Below the pieces are notes generated by a model. It did no database searches and was not told where the DNA came from. It was given only the letters and a program-made list of their open reading frames with translations. DNA of 64,000 nt, taken from contig NZ_JABJRC010000001.1 of assembly GCF_013131805.1 (NCBI RefSeq), positions 186,001 through 250,000 of the forward strand, given 5' to 3'. A program made the translations under genes and the position numbers. Of the stretch, positions 19,157 through 28,357 are shown one piece after another. Source of the DNA: Kribbella sandramycini. Its GTDB lineage: Bacteria; Actinomycetota; Actinomycetes; Propionibacteriales; Kribbellaceae. Each line of letters opens with the position of its first letter. Positions within the stretch are counted from its first letter, which is position 1.

Positions 19157-20364
19157 ACAGCACCGCCGACCTCGAGCACCTGCTGCGCGCCGAAGCGCCG
19201 CAGGTGCTCGGCGCGCTGGTCCGCCGGTTCGGCCGGTTCGACATCGCCGAGGACGCCGTCCAGGAGGCGCTGCTGGCGGCCAGCCGGGCGTGGGCGGACG
19301 GCGTCCCGGAGAACCCGCGCAGCTGGCTGATCCGGATCGGCTACCGGCGGATGGTCGATCTGCTCCGCTCCGACCAGGCCCGGCGGCGGCGCGAGCAGGA
19401 GGCCGAGCTGGCCGAACCCGTGCACCGCGGGTCGGCGGCCCCGCCGTCCGCAACCGACGACAGCCTCACGCTGTTGCTGCTTTGCTGCCACCCCGCGCTC
19501 CCCGCGACCAGCCAGGTGGCGCTCACCTTGCGCGCGGTCGGCGGCCTCACCACAACCGAGATCGCCCACGCGTACGGCGCCACCGAGAACACCATGGGCA
19601 CCCGGATCAGCCGCGCCAAACAGCAACTCGCCAAAGCCGGCGCCCGCTTCACGGCACCGACCGACGACGACCGCGCCGAACGGGTGGCTGCGGTGATGCG
19701 CGTCCTCTACCTGATCTTCAACGAGGGCTACACCGCCACCGCCGGCGACAGCCTCACCCGCGTCGACCTCACCCGCGAAGCCATCCGCCTCACCCGCCTC
19801 CTGGTCGCGACCCTCCCGGATCCGGAAGCCGTCGGTCTGCTGGCCCTGATGCTCCTCACCGAGTCCCGCCGGACTGCACGCACCGGCCCGGCCGGTGAGC
19901 TCGTCCCCCTCGAAGACCAGGACCGCGCGCACTGGGACGCCGACCTCATCCGCGAAGGCACCGCCTTACTCGACGGCGTCTGGAACCAGGCCGAACCCGG
20001 CGAGTACCAACTCCAGGCAGCCATCGCCGCCACCCACGCCGCCCCGGGCGACACCGACTGGCCGCAGATCGCGATGCTCTACCTCTGGCTCGAACGCTGC
20101 ACGCCAACTGCCCCGGTCCGCCTCAGCCGCGTGGTCGCGGTAGCCCGTGCCTACGGACCCACGCGCGGTCTCGCTTTACTGGACGAGCTCGACCTGTCCG
20201 ACGACCCGCTCACCCGGCAGCGCGAACGCGCCGTCCGGGCCCACCTTCTCGAGCAGACCGGCGAAACCGGCAAAGCAGCAGCCCACTACCGCGAGGCCGC
20301 CGCCCTCACCGCGAACGAGGTCGAACAGCAGTACCTGCTCAGCCGCGCCGATCGGCTCAGCTGA
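19153..20364 (+). CDS. ECF42-group RNA polymerase sigma factor with long C-terminal extension
   Basis: Protein of 403 aa. Region sigma2 includes FDIAEDAVQEALLAASRAW and SWLIRIGYRRMVDLLRSDQA; region sigma4 includes the helix-turn-helix GLTTTEIAHAYGATENTMGT. After about residue 170 a helical, TPR-like extension of more than 200 aa follows (RVLYLIFNEGYTAT is a conserved block of this type). Linkage to a DGPF gene and this extension are the marks of group ECF42, which has no anti-sigma factor and is thought to be controlled by the extension. The GTG start overlaps the DGPF stop. Its 3' end overlaps the convergent truB gene by 8 nt. Confidence 0.9.
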   Translation: MNSTADLEHLLRAEAPQVLGALVRRFGRFDIAEDAVQEALLAASRAWADGVPENPRSWLIRIGYRRMVDLLRSDQARRRREQEAELAEPVHRGSAAPPSATDDSLTLLLLCCHPALPATSQVALTLRAVGGLTTTEIAHAYGATENTMGTRISRAKQQLAKAGARFTAPTDDDRAERVAAVMRVLYLIFNEGYTATAGDSLTRVDLTREAIRLTRLLVATLPDPEAVGLLALMLLTESRRTARTGPAGELVPLEDQDRAHWDADLIREGTALLDGVWNQAEPGEYQLQAAIAATHAAPGDTDWPQIAMLYLWLERCTPTAPVRLSRVVAVARAYGPTRGLALLDELDLSDDPLTRQRERAVRAHLLEQTGETGKAAAHYREAAALTANEVEQQYLLSRADRLS

Positions 20365-21244
20365 CGAAAACGGCCGTCGGCTTGGCGAGCGGGCCGTGCG
20401 GCTCGTAGAGGGCGAGGAAGATCCCGGTCGGGTCGAACATCGCGGTCTGGCCGGCAGACAGCTTCAAGCCGGGCAGCGGTCGACCGGTGCGGATCGCGGC
20501 TGCCTGTTCGGCGTCCGCGTCGTACCGCGGGAAGGTGCCGGCGGCAACATCCGCGATCGGGAGCCAGGTGAACTCCTCGGCGAGCGCGTCGAGTGAGTGC
20601 GCGACGCTCAGGTCGAAGGTGCCGACGCGCGTCCGCCGTAGCGCGGTCAGATGGCCGCCGACGCCGAGGTCGGCGCCCAGATCGCGAGCGAGCGCGCGAA
20701 TGTACGTGCCGCTGGAGCAGTCCACCGAGACGTCGACGTCGATCCAGCCGTCGCCACGGCGGATATCGAGGACGTCGTAGCGCGACACCGTGACCGTGCG
20801 GGACTTGAGCACGACCTCCTCCCCAGCGCGGACGCGCTCGTAGGCGCGCTTGCCGTCGACCTTGATCGCCGACACCGCCGACGGCACCTGCGAGATCTCA
20901 CCCCGGTACGGCGTCACCCCGGCCGCGATCGCCGCGTCGGTCACACCGTCGACGGGCGCGGTCGACACGACCTCGCCCTCGGCGTCGTCGGTGCTGGTGG
21001 TCGCGCCGAGCCGGATCGTCGCGTCGTACGACTTGTCGGCCAGCTGGAGGTGGCCGAGCAGCCGGGTCGCGCGGTTCAGCCCGGCGACCAGGACGCCGGT
21101 CGCCATCGGGTCCAGCGTGCCGGCGTGCCCCACCTTGCGGGTACCCGCCAGCCGCCGGACCCGGGCGACCACCGTGTGCGATGTCATCCCGGCCGGTTTG
21201 TCCACGATGACGATGCCGTCCGAGGACGGCGTGAAGGCGACCAC
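20357..21244 (-). CDS. truB: tRNA pseudouridine(55) synthase
   Basis: Converts U55 to pseudouridine in the T-loop of tRNAs. 295 aa. The motif KVGHAGTLDPMATGVL contains the catalytic Asp (about D45). The N-terminal IVIVDKPAGMTSH and YDATIRLGATTSTDDAEGE are typical. The C-terminal region resembles the extra domain of actinobacterial TruB. GTG at 21244 shares one base with the rbfA stop (TAGTG). It ends the rimP-to-truB translation operon. The usual downstream neighbour ribF is here 7 kb away. Confidence 0.95.
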   Translation of the reverse strand: MVAFTPSSDGIVIVDKPAGMTSHTVVARVRRLAGTRKVGHAGTLDPMATGVLVAGLNRATRLLGHLQLADKSYDATIRLGATTSTDDAEGEVVSTAPVDGVTDAAIAAGVTPYRGEISQVPSAVSAIKVDGKRAYERVRAGEEVVLKSRTVTVSRYDVLDIRRGDGWIDVDVSVDCSSGTYIRALARDLGADLGVGGHLTALRRTRVGTFDLSVAHSLDALAEEFTWLPIADVAAGTFPRYDADAEQAAAIRTGRPLPGLKLSAGQTAMFDPTGIFLALYEPHGPLAKPTAVFVS

Positions 21245-21678
21245 TAGTCTTCGGCGTCCTCGTCGTCCTTGTGCTTGTACGGGTCGGCGTCACCGGCCGG
21301 CTTGGCGCCCGCGGCGGCCTTGGCCACCTCGGCGTCGGCCTCGCGGGCCTTCGCGAGCAGCTCCTCGATCTGGCCCGCGTTCTCCGGGACGGCGTCCAGG
21401 AAGAACGCGACACTCGGCGCGTGCCGCAGGCCGAGCGCCTTGCCGACCTCGCTGCGGATCAGGCCGCGGGCCGACTCCAGCGCCGCGGCCGTGGAGGCCC
21501 GCGCCTGCTCGTCGCCGTACACGGTGTAGAAAACGCTGGCCTCGCGCAGGTCGCCGGTCAGCCGCGCGTCGGTCACGGTGACGAAACCGAGCCGCGGGTC
21601 CTTGACGCGCCGCTCGAGCAACTCGGCGACGAGCACCTGGATCCGGTCGGCCAGCTGCTTGGCCCTTGCTTCACCCAT
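21244..21678 (-). CDS. rbfA: 30S ribosome-binding factor A
   Basis: Cold-shock 30S maturation factor of 144 aa with a KH-like fold. Typical segments are [38 protein letters not shown] and [14 protein letters not shown]. The last 25 residues are an acidic and lysine-rich tail ([14 protein letters not shown]). Between infB and truB as usual, but separated from infB by a 15-bp hairpin. Confidence 0.95.
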   Translation of the reverse strand: MGEARAKQLADRIQVLVAELLERRVKDPRLGFVTVTDARLTGDLREASVFYTVYGDEQARASTAAALESARGLIRSEVGKALGLRHAPSVAFFLDAVPENAGQIEELLAKAREADAEVAKAAAGAKPAGDADPYKHKDDEDAED

Positions 21679-21702
21679 CAGGGCTCACTCCCTCATTCAT
21701 GC

Positions 21703-21740
21703 GTAACGTCCGGAGAGACCACTGCCTCTCCGGACGTTAC
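21703..21740 (-). terminator. Perfect 15-bp hairpin between infB and rbfA
   Basis: GTAACGTCCGGAGAG and its exact complement flank an 8-nt loop. It starts 9 nt after the infB stop and ends 24 nt before rbfA. No U-run follows. It may act as an intra-operon attenuator, a processing site or a 3' stabiliser for the long infB message. Confidence 0.65.
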
Positions 21741-21749
21741 CTGGTGCTG

Positions 21750-24700
21750 TCAGCTGCGCGGCTTCTCGCGCAGCTCGAACGACTCGATGATGTCGCCGAT
21801 CTTGATGTCGTTGAAGTTGTTGACGGTCAGACCGCACTCGAAGCCCTCGCGGACCTCGGACGCGTCGTCCTTGAACCTCTTCAGCGACGACAGCTCGCCG
21901 TTGTCGACGATCACCGCGCCGTCCCGGATCAACCGCATCTTGGCGTTGCGGCGGATCAGCCCGCTGGTCACCCAGCAACCGGCGATGTTTCCGACCTTCG
22001 AGGAGCGGAAGATCTCGCGGATCTCCGCCTGGCCGAGGACGGCCTCCTCGTAGATCGGCTTCAGCATGCCCTTGAGGGCCGCCTCGATGTCGTCGATCGC
22101 GGAGTAGATGACCGAGTAGTACCGGATGTCGACGCCCTCGCGCTCGGCGACGTCACCGGCCTTACCCGCCGGCCGGACGTTGAAGCCGATGATGACGGCG
22201 TTCGAGGCCATGGCCAGGTTGACATCGTTCTCGTTGATCGCGCCGACGCCGCGGTCGATGACCCGGAGGTTGACCTCGTCGTCGATCTCGATCCGGACCA
22301 GCGCGTCTTCCAGCGCCTCGACCGAACCGGACACGTCGCCCTTCAGGATCAGCAGCAGCTCCTGCGTCTCGCCCTTCTCCATCGAGGCCATGAAGTCCTC
22401 GAGGGTCCGGCGCGCGCGACGCTTGGCGTTCGCGGCCGCCCGGGCCCGGGCTTCGCGCTTCTCCGCGATCTGCCGGGCCATCCGGTCGTCGTCCACCACC
22501 AGGAACTTGTCACCGGCGCCCGGGACCGCGGTCAGACCGAGGACCAGGACCGGCCGCGACGGCGTGGCCTCTTCGACCGGGTCGCCGTGCTCGTCGAGCA
22601 TCGCCCGGACCCGGCCGTACGCGGGACCCGCGACCATCGAGTCGCCGACCCGCAGCGTGCCGCGCTGGACCAGCACGGTCGCCACCGGACCACGGCCCTT
22701 GTCGAGGTTGGCCTCGATCGCGATGCCCTGGGCCGGCATGTTCGGGTTGGCCCGCAGGTCGAGTGCGGCGTCCGCGGTCAGCACGACGCCCTCGAGCAGG
22801 CCGTCGATGTTGATCCGGGACTTCGCCGAGACGTCGACGAACATGGTGTCGCCGCCGTACTCCTCGGGAACCAGGCCGTACTCGGTCAGCTGACCGCGCA
22901 CCTTGGCCGGGTCCGCGCTCGGGACGTCGATCTTGTTCACCGCGACCACGATCGGAACCCCGGCCGCGCGGGCGTGGTTCAGCGCCTCGATCGTCTGCGG
23001 CATCACGCCGTCGTCGGCCGCGACCACCAGGATGACGATGTCGGTGGCCTGGGCGCCACGGGCACGCATGGCGGTGAACGCCTCGTGACCCGGGGTGTCG
23101 ACGAAGGTGATCGCGCGCTCTTCGCCGTCCACCGTCGTGGTCACCTGGTAGGCGCCGATGTGCTGCGTGATGCCACCGGCCTCCTTGGCGACCACGTTCG
23201 CCGAACGGACGGCGTCCAGCAGCTTGGTCTTACCGTGGTCGACGTGACCCATGACGGTCACGACCGGCGGCCGCTTGACCAGCTCGGCCTCGCCGCCCTC
23301 GTCGGAGCCGAAGTCGATGTCGAACGACTGCAGCAGCTCGCGGTCCTCGTCCTCCGGGGAGACGATCTGAACGTCGTAGTTCAGCTCGGTGCCCAGCAGC
23401 TGCAGGGTCTCCTCGTTGACCGACTGCGTCGCGGTCACCATCTCGCCCAGGTGGAACAGCACCTGCACGAGCGATGCCGGGTCGACGCCGACCTTCTCGG
23501 CGAAGTCCGTCAGCGAGGCGCCGCGGGCGAGCTTGACGACCTCGCCGTCACCGTGGCGAACGCGGACGCCGCCGACGGCCGGAGCCTGCATGTTGTCGAA
23601 TTCCTGGCGCTTGGCGCGCTTGGACTTGCGCCCACGGCGAGCCGGACCGCCCGGACGCCCGAAGGCGCCCTGCGTTCCGCCACGGCCGCGGTTACCCGGA
23701 CCCGGACGACCGCCGCCACCACCGGGGGGACCGCTCGGGCCACCACCGCCGGGACGGAAACCGCCGCCGCCACCGCCGCCACCGCGCGGACCGGCGCCCG
23801 GACCACCGGGGCCGCCGCCGGGACGGCCGCGGCCACCCGCGCCACCGCCGCCGCCAGGACCGGACGGGCGACCGGTGAAGGTGCCCGCCGAGGACTTCGG
23901 CATCATCGCCGGGTTCGGGCGCGGTGCGCCCGGTACGCCGCCCTGACGCGGACGGTCGGTGCCGCCGCCGCGGTTACCGCCGTCGCGGGCCGCCGGGGGA
24001 CGCGGAGCCATACCGGCCGGGCTCGGACCGCCCTGGCCGCCACCCTGACCACCCGGACCCGGACGGGCGCCACCGCGCTGCATGCCCTGGGTCGAGCTGA
24101 AGGGGTTGTTCCCCGGACGGGGTGCACCCGGACGCGGAGCGCCGCCCTGACCACCCGGACGCGGAGCACCCGGACGGGGAGCGTTGCCCTGACCACCCGG
24201 ACGCGGCGCGCCACCGGGGCGCGGGGCGCCACCCGGACGCGGAGCGTTGCCGCCCTGACCACCCGAGCGGGTGTCCGGACGGTTGTCCGGACGCTGCGCC
24301 GGACCCGGAGTCGGCCGGCCCGGAGCCGGCGTGCGGCCCGGAGCCGGTGCTGCCGGAGCAGCGGACGCGGCCGGAGCCTCGAACGCCGGAGTCGCCGGGG
24401 ACTGCGTCGGCGCACCGGTCGCAGCGGACTCGGCGGCCGGAGCCGGAGCGGACTCGACCGGCGCGGCCTCGACCGGAGCCGCGGCAGCCGGAGCGGCCGG
24501 GGTCTCCTGGCGCGGGCCAGGCTTCGGACCCGGGCGCGGACCCGGCTTGTTCCCCGGAGTGGGGACGGACTTGACCGGCGCGGCCTCGGCCGGGGCCGCC
24601 GGAGCGGTCTCGGTCTTCGCCGCCGGAGCAGCCGCGGCCGCTTCGGTGACCGGCGCCTCGGCGGCCGGGGCCGCGGGGGCCTTCGGCGCGGCCGGAGCCG

Positions 24701-24956
24701 GCTTCGGCGCCGCCTCGACAGGCGTGACCGGAGCGGTCGCCTGCGGAGCGGCGGACGTGCTGGCGGCGGCCTTCTTGGCCGCGCGCTTCTTCGGCGGGTT
24801 CTTCTCGAACTCCTCCGCCAACCGCCGTACGACGGGCGCCTCGATGGTCGAGGATGCCGATCGGACGAACTCACCCATGTCGTTCAGCCTGGTCAGAACG
24901 ACCTTGCTGGTAACTCCGAGCTCTTTCGCGAGCTCGTAGACCCGGACCTTTGCCAC
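21750..24956 (-). CDS. infB: Translation initiation factor IF-2
   Basis: GTPase that places fMet-tRNA on the 30S P site, 1068 aa. The N-terminus has an IF2_N helix bundle ([20 protein letters not shown]), then about 400 residues of Ala/Pro- and then Gly/Pro/Arg-rich low complexity, then a second IF2_N module and the GTPase domain: G1 GHVDHGKT (about residues 567-575), DTPGHEAF, and NKID. Domains II to IV (fMet-tRNA binding at the end) follow. GTG at 24956 is chosen over upstream in-frame starts because it begins [10 protein letters not shown] and has GGGAGAG 5 nt before it. Confidence 0.96.
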   Translation of the reverse strand: MAKVRVYELAKELGVTSKVVLTRLNDMGEFVRSASSTIEAPVVRRLAEEFEKNPPKKRAAKKAAASTSAAPQATAPVTPVEAAPKPAPAAPKAPAAPAAEAPVTEAAAAAPAAKTETAPAAPAEAAPVKSVPTPGNKPGPRPGPKPGPRQETPAAPAAAAPVEAAPVESAPAPAAESAATGAPTQSPATPAFEAPAASAAPAAPAPGRTPAPGRPTPGPAQRPDNRPDTRSGGQGGNAPRPGGAPRPGGAPRPGGQGNAPRPGAPRPGGQGGAPRPGAPRPGNNPFSSTQGMQRGGARPGPGGQGGGQGGPSPAGMAPRPPAARDGGNRGGGTDRPRQGGVPGAPRPNPAMMPKSSAGTFTGRPSGPGGGGGAGGRGRPGGGPGGPGAGPRGGGGGGGGFRPGGGGPSGPPGGGGGRPGPGNRGRGGTQGAFGRPGGPARRGRKSKRAKRQEFDNMQAPAVGGVRVRHGDGEVVKLARGASLTDFAEKVGVDPASLVQVLFHLGEMVTATQSVNEETLQLLGTELNYDVQIVSPEDEDRELLQSFDIDFGSDEGGEAELVKRPPVVTVMGHVDHGKTKLLDAVRSANVVAKEAGGITQHIGAYQVTTTVDGEERAITFVDTPGHEAFTAMRARGAQATDIVILVVAADDGVMPQTIEALNHARAAGVPIVVAVNKIDVPSADPAKVRGQLTEYGLVPEEYGGDTMFVDVSAKSRINIDGLLEGVVLTADAALDLRANPNMPAQGIAIEANLDKGRGPVATVLVQRGTLRVGDSMVAGPAYGRVRAMLDEHGDPVEEATPSRPVLVLGLTAVPGAGDKFLVVDDDRMARQIAEKREARARAAANAKRRARRTLEDFMASMEKGETQELLLILKGDVSGSVEALEDALVRIEIDDEVNLRVIDRGVGAINENDVNLAMASNAVIIGFNVRPAGKAGDVAEREGVDIRYYSVIYSAIDDIEAALKGMLKPIYEEAVLGQAEIREIFRSSKVGNIAGCWVTSGLIRRNAKMRLIRDGAVIVDNGELSSLKRFKDDASEVREGFECGLTVNNFNDIKIGDIIESFELREKPRS
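23610..24360 (-). repeat. Gly/Pro/Arg-rich low-complexity tract inside infB
   Basis: The DNA is composed of near-repeats of units encoding P-R-P-G-G-A and G-G-Q-G, giving an IF-2 linker made almost only of Gly, Pro, Arg, Ala and Gln. Streptomycete-type IF-2 proteins carry similar linkers, so the tract is unusual in composition but not in kind. It can expand or shrink by slippage and will create long false ORFs on the other strand. Confidence 0.8.
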
Positions 24957-25090
24957 TACTCTCCCTCTGGTCCGAGCCTGGGCGCGGACCGTTAGTTGAC
25001 GTACGTGCTCATCGCATTGCACTCATCGGTAGACACTCATCGAGTGGTCATGAGTCGATGACCCGCCTTCATGTCGGTCACACGGCCCGG

Positions 25091-25384
25091 TCAGGCCGTG
25101 CGTACATCTTGATTATCACGCTGTGCGACGTACTCGCGCAGCCCGGTCGTCTCCAGCGGCCCCTGGGCCCTGAAGGCCCGCGGGAACGCCTTACGCCGGA
25201 CGGCGAGCTCGAAGCACTCGGTCGTGGGGTGCAGGTGCGCTCCGCGACCGGGAGCCCGATGCTCGGGATCCGGGAGGACAAGCCCTCCGGACACCGTCAT
25301 CCGCAGCAGGTCAGCCGGGCTGCACCGCTTCCGGCACCCGATACAGGTACGCTCCCGAATCTTGCCAGGACGCGCGTCTGTCAC
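25091..25384 (-). CDS. YlxR/RnpM family RNA-binding protein
   Basis: Small protein of 97 aa with the family signature RTCIGCR at about residues 12-18 and GRGAHLHP in the middle. YlxR proteins lie between nusA and infB in most Gram-positives; one (RnpM) is known to bind and modulate RNase P. The GTG start has GAGGAA a few bases upstream. The 134-nt gap to infB holds no ORF. Confidence 0.9.
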   Translation of the reverse strand: MTDARPGKIRERTCIGCRKRCSPADLLRMTVSGGLVLPDPEHRAPGRGAHLHPTTECFELAVRRKAFPRAFRAQGPLETTGLREYVAQRDNQDVRTA

Positions 25385-25429
25385 TTCTTCCTCAGGGTGT
25401 GGATGCGGCTCAGTCGACCGACCGAGACA

Positions 25430-26422
25430 TCAGTCTACCTTCTTGTCCTCACCAGTCACATCGGTATCCGGCCGGATGTCGATCCGCCAGCCTGTGAGCC
25501 GCGCCGCAAGCCGGGCGTTCTGACCCTCTTTACCGATGGCCAGCGACAGCTGGTAGTCCGGTACGACGACCCGCGCGGCGCGAGCGGCCGCGTCGACGAC
25601 CTCGACAGACGTAACCTGCGCCGGGGACAACGCATTCCCGACGAAGGTCGCCGGGTCGTCGCTGTGGTCGATGATGTCGATCTTCTCGCCGTGCAGCTCG
25701 TGCATGATGTTGCGCACCCGCTGCCCCATCGGCCCGATACACGCGCCCTTGCCGTTCACCGACGGATTCAGGGTCCGGACGGCGATCTTCGTCCGGTGCC
25801 CGGCCTCGCGGGCGATCGCCGTGATCTCGACGGTGCCGTCGGCGATCTCCGGGACCTCCAGCGCGAACAGCTTCTTCACCAGGTTCGGGTGCGTCCGGCT
25901 GACCGTGATCTGCGGGCCCTTGAACCCCTTGCGGACGCCGACCACGTAGACCCGCAGCCGCGAGCCGTGGTCGTACTTCTCCCCCGGCACCTGCTCCGGC
26001 GCGGGCAGCACGGCCTCGATCTTGCCCAGGTCGACCATCACCGAGCGCGGGTCGCGGCCCTGCTGGACGACGCCGGAGACGATGTCGCCCTCCTTACCGG
26101 AGAACTCGCCGTACCGGACCTCGTCCTCGGCGTCGCGCAGCCGCTGCAGGATGATCTGCTTGGCGGTGGTCGCCGCGATCCGGCCGAAGTCGTGCGGGGT
26201 GTCGTCGTACTCGCGGGCCAGCGTGCCGTCGGCGTCGAACTCGCGGGCGAAGACCGTCACGTGCCCGGTCTTGCGGTCCAGCTCGGCGCGGGCGTGCTGC
26301 TGCGCGCCCTCGGTGCGGTGGTAGGCCACCAGCAGCGCGGCCTCGATCGCGTCGACGACCACGTCGAGGGAGATGTCCTTCTCCCGTTCGAGTGACCGCA
26401 GGACGGCCATGTCGATGTCCAT
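25430..26422 (-). CDS. nusA: Transcription termination/antitermination factor NusA
   Basis: RNA polymerase-associated elongation factor, 330 aa. Order: N-terminal polymerase-binding domain (to about 115), S1 domain ([20 protein letters not shown]), KH1 ([10 protein letters not shown] and [20 protein letters not shown]) and KH2 ([20 protein letters not shown]). It lacks the acidic repeats of E. coli NusA, as is normal for actinobacteria. ATG at 26422 is preferred ([14 protein letters not shown]); GGAGGA lies 8 nt upstream inside the end of rimP. Confidence 0.96.
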   Translation of the reverse strand: MDIDMAVLRSLEREKDISLDVVVDAIEAALLVAYHRTEGAQQHARAELDRKTGHVTVFAREFDADGTLAREYDDTPHDFGRIAATTAKQIILQRLRDAEDEVRYGEFSGKEGDIVSGVVQQGRDPRSVMVDLGKIEAVLPAPEQVPGEKYDHGSRLRVYVVGVRKGFKGPQITVSRTHPNLVKKLFALEVPEIADGTVEITAIAREAGHRTKIAVRTLNPSVNGKGACIGPMGQRVRNIMHELHGEKIDIIDHSDDPATFVGNALSPAQVTSVEVVDAAARAARVVVPDYQLSLAIGKEGQNARLAARLTGWRIDIRPDTDVTGEDKKVD

Positions 26423-26423
26423 G

Positions 26424-26945
26424 TCAGTTCTCCTCCACCGTGCCGTCGGCAGGTGTTTCTTCGTCGTCGTTGCCGGCAACCCGGTTGAACTCGATCTGGA
26501 CCTTGGCCTTGTCCACGTCGGCGTACGCCACCGGCTGGAGTTTGCCGTCGACCTCCAGCTCGGCCGCCTCCTCGGAGGCGGTCTTGATCCGGCCCGTGAC
26601 CTTCTTGCCGTTGGTCAGGTTGACCGCGACCAGACGGCTGATGTTGCGCCGCCAGTGCCGCGGCAGCGTGAGGGGCCGGTCGACGCCGGGGCTGGAGACC
26701 TCCAGCGTGTAGGCGCCCCCGCCCATGATGTCGTCGGCGTCGAGCGCCTTGGAGATCGCGCGCGTCACCTCGGCGACGTCGTCGAGGCTGATCCCGCCGT
26801 CGCGGTCGACCAGCACCCGCAGCAGCCGGCGCTTCCCGGCCGGGGCGATGTCGGCGGCCTCCAGATCGCAGCCGAACTGGCTGACGATCGGCCGCAGGAA
26901 GTTCTCGAGGCTCGAGGTGTCCGTGTGGTCAGTCCTTCGGCTCAC
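26424..26945 (-). CDS. rimP: Ribosome maturation factor RimP
   Basis: 30S assembly factor of about 173 aa and first gene of the translation operon. Typical segments are [40 protein letters not shown] and [14 protein letters not shown]. The C-terminal SH3-like domain ends in a short acidic tail. GTG at 26945 is chosen: GCAGG lies 7 nt upstream, and an in-frame extension to 27014 lacks similarity. The end encodes the ribosome-binding site of nusA, which starts 2 nt downstream. On the minus strand TAAGGT about 70 nt upstream may be the operon -10. Confidence 0.93.
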   Translation of the reverse strand: MSRRTDHTDTSSLENFLRPIVSQFGCDLEAADIAPAGKRRLLRVLVDRDGGISLDDVAEVTRAISKALDADDIMGGGAYTLEVSSPGVDRPLTLPRHWRRNISRLVAVNLTNGKKVTGRIKTASEEAAELEVDGKLQPVAYADVDKAKVQIEFNRVAGNDDEETPADGTVEEN

Positions 26946-27071
26946 AGGTAGACCTGCCTCTCTGCAGTTGTGCGCCCGTTCCACTCGGCGGTCCAGCCGA
27001 GGGCAGTAGCCCACCTTATCCGCCCGGCGAGGGTGTTCATGTCACCGCCTCGTCCCAGACCTGTCACCGGG

Positions 27072-27077
27072 TAGGGT
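27072..27077 (+). promoter_or_regulatory. Leaderless -10 (TAGGGT) for the ferritin-like pair
   Basis: TAGGGT fits TAGRRT exactly and lies 6 nt before the GTG at 27084, so transcription would begin at the start codon. No convincing -35 is seen. Confidence 0.45.
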
Positions 27078-27083
27078 TCCGGC

Positions 27084-27635
27084 GTGCCGAACGAACCCCT
27101 CCGGCTGTCACGCCGCGTCGCACTGCAGTCCACAGCCCTGGTCTCGGGCGCGCTGCTGCTGACCTCCTGCAAGGACGACCAGCCCGGTTCCGGTACGCCG
27201 GGGGCCGTCGATCCGGGGTCGAAGAACGACCCGGGCGGCCAGGACACCCCGACCGTCGATCCGGCCGTCGTGGCCGCGCTCAGCACCGCCGCGACCGTGG
27301 TCAACAACCTCGTCAACCAGTACGCGTCGACCGGCACGAAGTACCCGGCGCTGAAGCCCAAGCTGGCGGCCGGCGCGAAGTACCACGCGGCGCACCTGGC
27401 CAAGCTGACCGAGACCGCCGGCGTGACGACCGCCAAGGTTGCCCCGAAGGCCGTTCCGTCGACCTCTACGGCCGCCCTGTCCGCGCTCTCCGTGGCCGAG
27501 CGCGCCGCCTCGGAGGCGCATGCGGTCGCCGCGGCCAAAGCCTCCGGCTCCACTGCCCGGACGCTCGCGATGCTCGCGGCGTCCGAACTCCAGCTCGCGC
27601 TCAGCCTCGTCCCGGCCAAGAAGGTGTCGTCATGA
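27084..27635 (+). CDS. Exported lipoprotein, helical (ferritin-like pair, first gene)
   Basis: Protein of 183 aa starting at GTG. SRRVALQSTALVSGALLLTSC is an export signal with twin arginines and a lipobox (L-T-S-C), so a Tat-type lipoprotein is likely. A Gly/Pro/Asp linker follows, then about 130 residues of Ala-rich helix. It overlaps the next gene by 4 nt (ATGA). Similar paired proteins with DUF4439-like ferritin folds are found next to rimP in actinobacteria; no metal ligands are obvious in this one. Function unknown. Confidence 0.78.
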   Translation: MPNEPLRLSRRVALQSTALVSGALLLTSCKDDQPGSGTPGAVDPGSKNDPGGQDTPTVDPAVVAALSTAATVVNNLVNQYASTGTKYPALKPKLAAGAKYHAAHLAKLTETAGVTTAKVAPKAVPSTSTAALSALSVAERAASEAHAVAAAKASGSTARTLAMLAASELQLALSLVPAKKVSS

Positions 27636-28042
27636 CCGAGCTCGAGGCACTGCAGGCCGCCCTGGCCGGTGAGCACGCGGCCCTGTACGGCGTCGGCGTC
27701 GCCGGCGGCAAGCTGAACGGCGCGAAGTTCCGCGCCGCGACCGACACGTTCGACCGGCACCGCGACAACCGCGACCAGCTCAGCGCGCTGATCGCGGCGG
27801 CCGACGAGACGCCGGTCGCCGCGGAGCCGGCGTACGACCTGCCGCAGCCGGTGACGAACGGCGCGAGCGCGGGCCAGCTCGTGCTGCTGATCGAGCGCCG
27901 GCTGGCCGGGGTGTACGGCGACCTGGTCGAGGCGGCCGAGCAGCCCGCCGTCCGCAAGCTCGCCATCGAGCAGCTGCTGGCCACCGCGACGGCGCAGCTC
28001 AGCTGGGGCGGCGCGCCCGTGGCCCTGCCCGGCGACGCCTGA
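27632..28042 (+). CDS. DUF4439/ferritin-like domain protein
   Basis: Cytoplasmic helical protein of 136 aa. LQAALAGEHAALYGVGVAGG at the N-terminus and RHRDNRDQLSALI resemble helices of the ferritin-like DUF4439 family, with Glu and His at metal-ligand-like positions (EHAALY, RHRDNRDQ). It is translationally coupled to the lipoprotein gene and may act with it at the membrane. No activity can be assigned. Confidence 0.8.
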   Translation: MTELEALQAALAGEHAALYGVGVAGGKLNGAKFRAATDTFDRHRDNRDQLSALIAAADETPVAAEPAYDLPQPVTNGASAGQLVLLIERRLAGVYGDLVEAAEQPAVRKLAIEQLLATATAQLSWGGAPVALPGDA

Positions 28043-28140
28043 CCGTGACCGCGTGGACACGGTCCGCGCGCAAATACCGGCACTAACGAAGAATTTCCCG
28101 TCGGGTTATGCCCGGGCCGGAAATTACTGACGCATTCCCC

Positions 28141-28170
28141 TTTACTCGCCGCTCCGCATTCACCTATATT
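28141..28170 (+). promoter_or_regulatory. Candidate promoter of the biosynthetic operon
   Basis: TTTACT (28141-28146) and TATATT (28165-28170) are 18 nt apart. TATATT is a strong -10 in this GC-rich genome. A start near 28177 would give a leader of about 180 nt. Confidence 0.5.
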
Positions 28171-28321
28171 TTCGGCCACGGAGACTGGGGGGTCACCGAG
28201 TTTCACGACGCCCGCGTTGGTGGCGCGGGCCGCGTACTCGCATCGAGCCGATCCGGCTCGTTTCGGCGCCTGTGTGCGCCTTGTTCCGTGCGTTCGTTCC
28301 GCTCTGATCTCAAACTTCTTC

Positions 28322-28340
28322 GGTCACGCCCGGCGTGACC
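28322..28340 (+). promoter_or_regulatory. Hairpin next to the ribosome-binding site of the cupin gene
   Basis: GGTCACG / CGTGACC with a 5-nt CCCGG loop, a perfect 7-bp stem ending 2 nt before GGAGGG, the ribosome-binding site of the operon's first gene. It could tune initiation, or be a remnant terminator of an attenuator. Confidence 0.45.
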
Positions 28341-28357
28341 CCGGAGGGTGGCGAAGC

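Larger units (their letters stand above)
28043..28357 (+). promoter_or_regulatory. Gap and leader upstream of the hydrazine-type gene cluster
   Basis: This 315-nt gene-free stretch is unusually AT-rich around 28080-28180. It holds a promoter-like pair and, just before the first gene, a hairpin next to the ribosome-binding site (both listed separately). An open frame of 76 codons at 28108-28338 has no ribosome-binding site or protein-like composition, and I do not support it. No transcription factor site is recognised. Confidence 0.5.

Noticed and set aside
21666..24995. 1109-codon plus-strand open frame
   Set aside because: Antisense shadow of infB; the Thr/Ala/Arg-rich part mirrors the IF-2 low-complexity linker.
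28108..28338. 76-codon open frame in the leader of the biosynthetic operon
   Set aside because: No ribosome-binding site, no overlap coupling and no protein-like pattern; a precursor peptide was considered but nothing supports it.
28043..28357. T-box riboswitch, considered because of the synthetase-like gene
   Set aside because: No T-box sequence, specifier stem or terminator/antiterminator pair could be seen.
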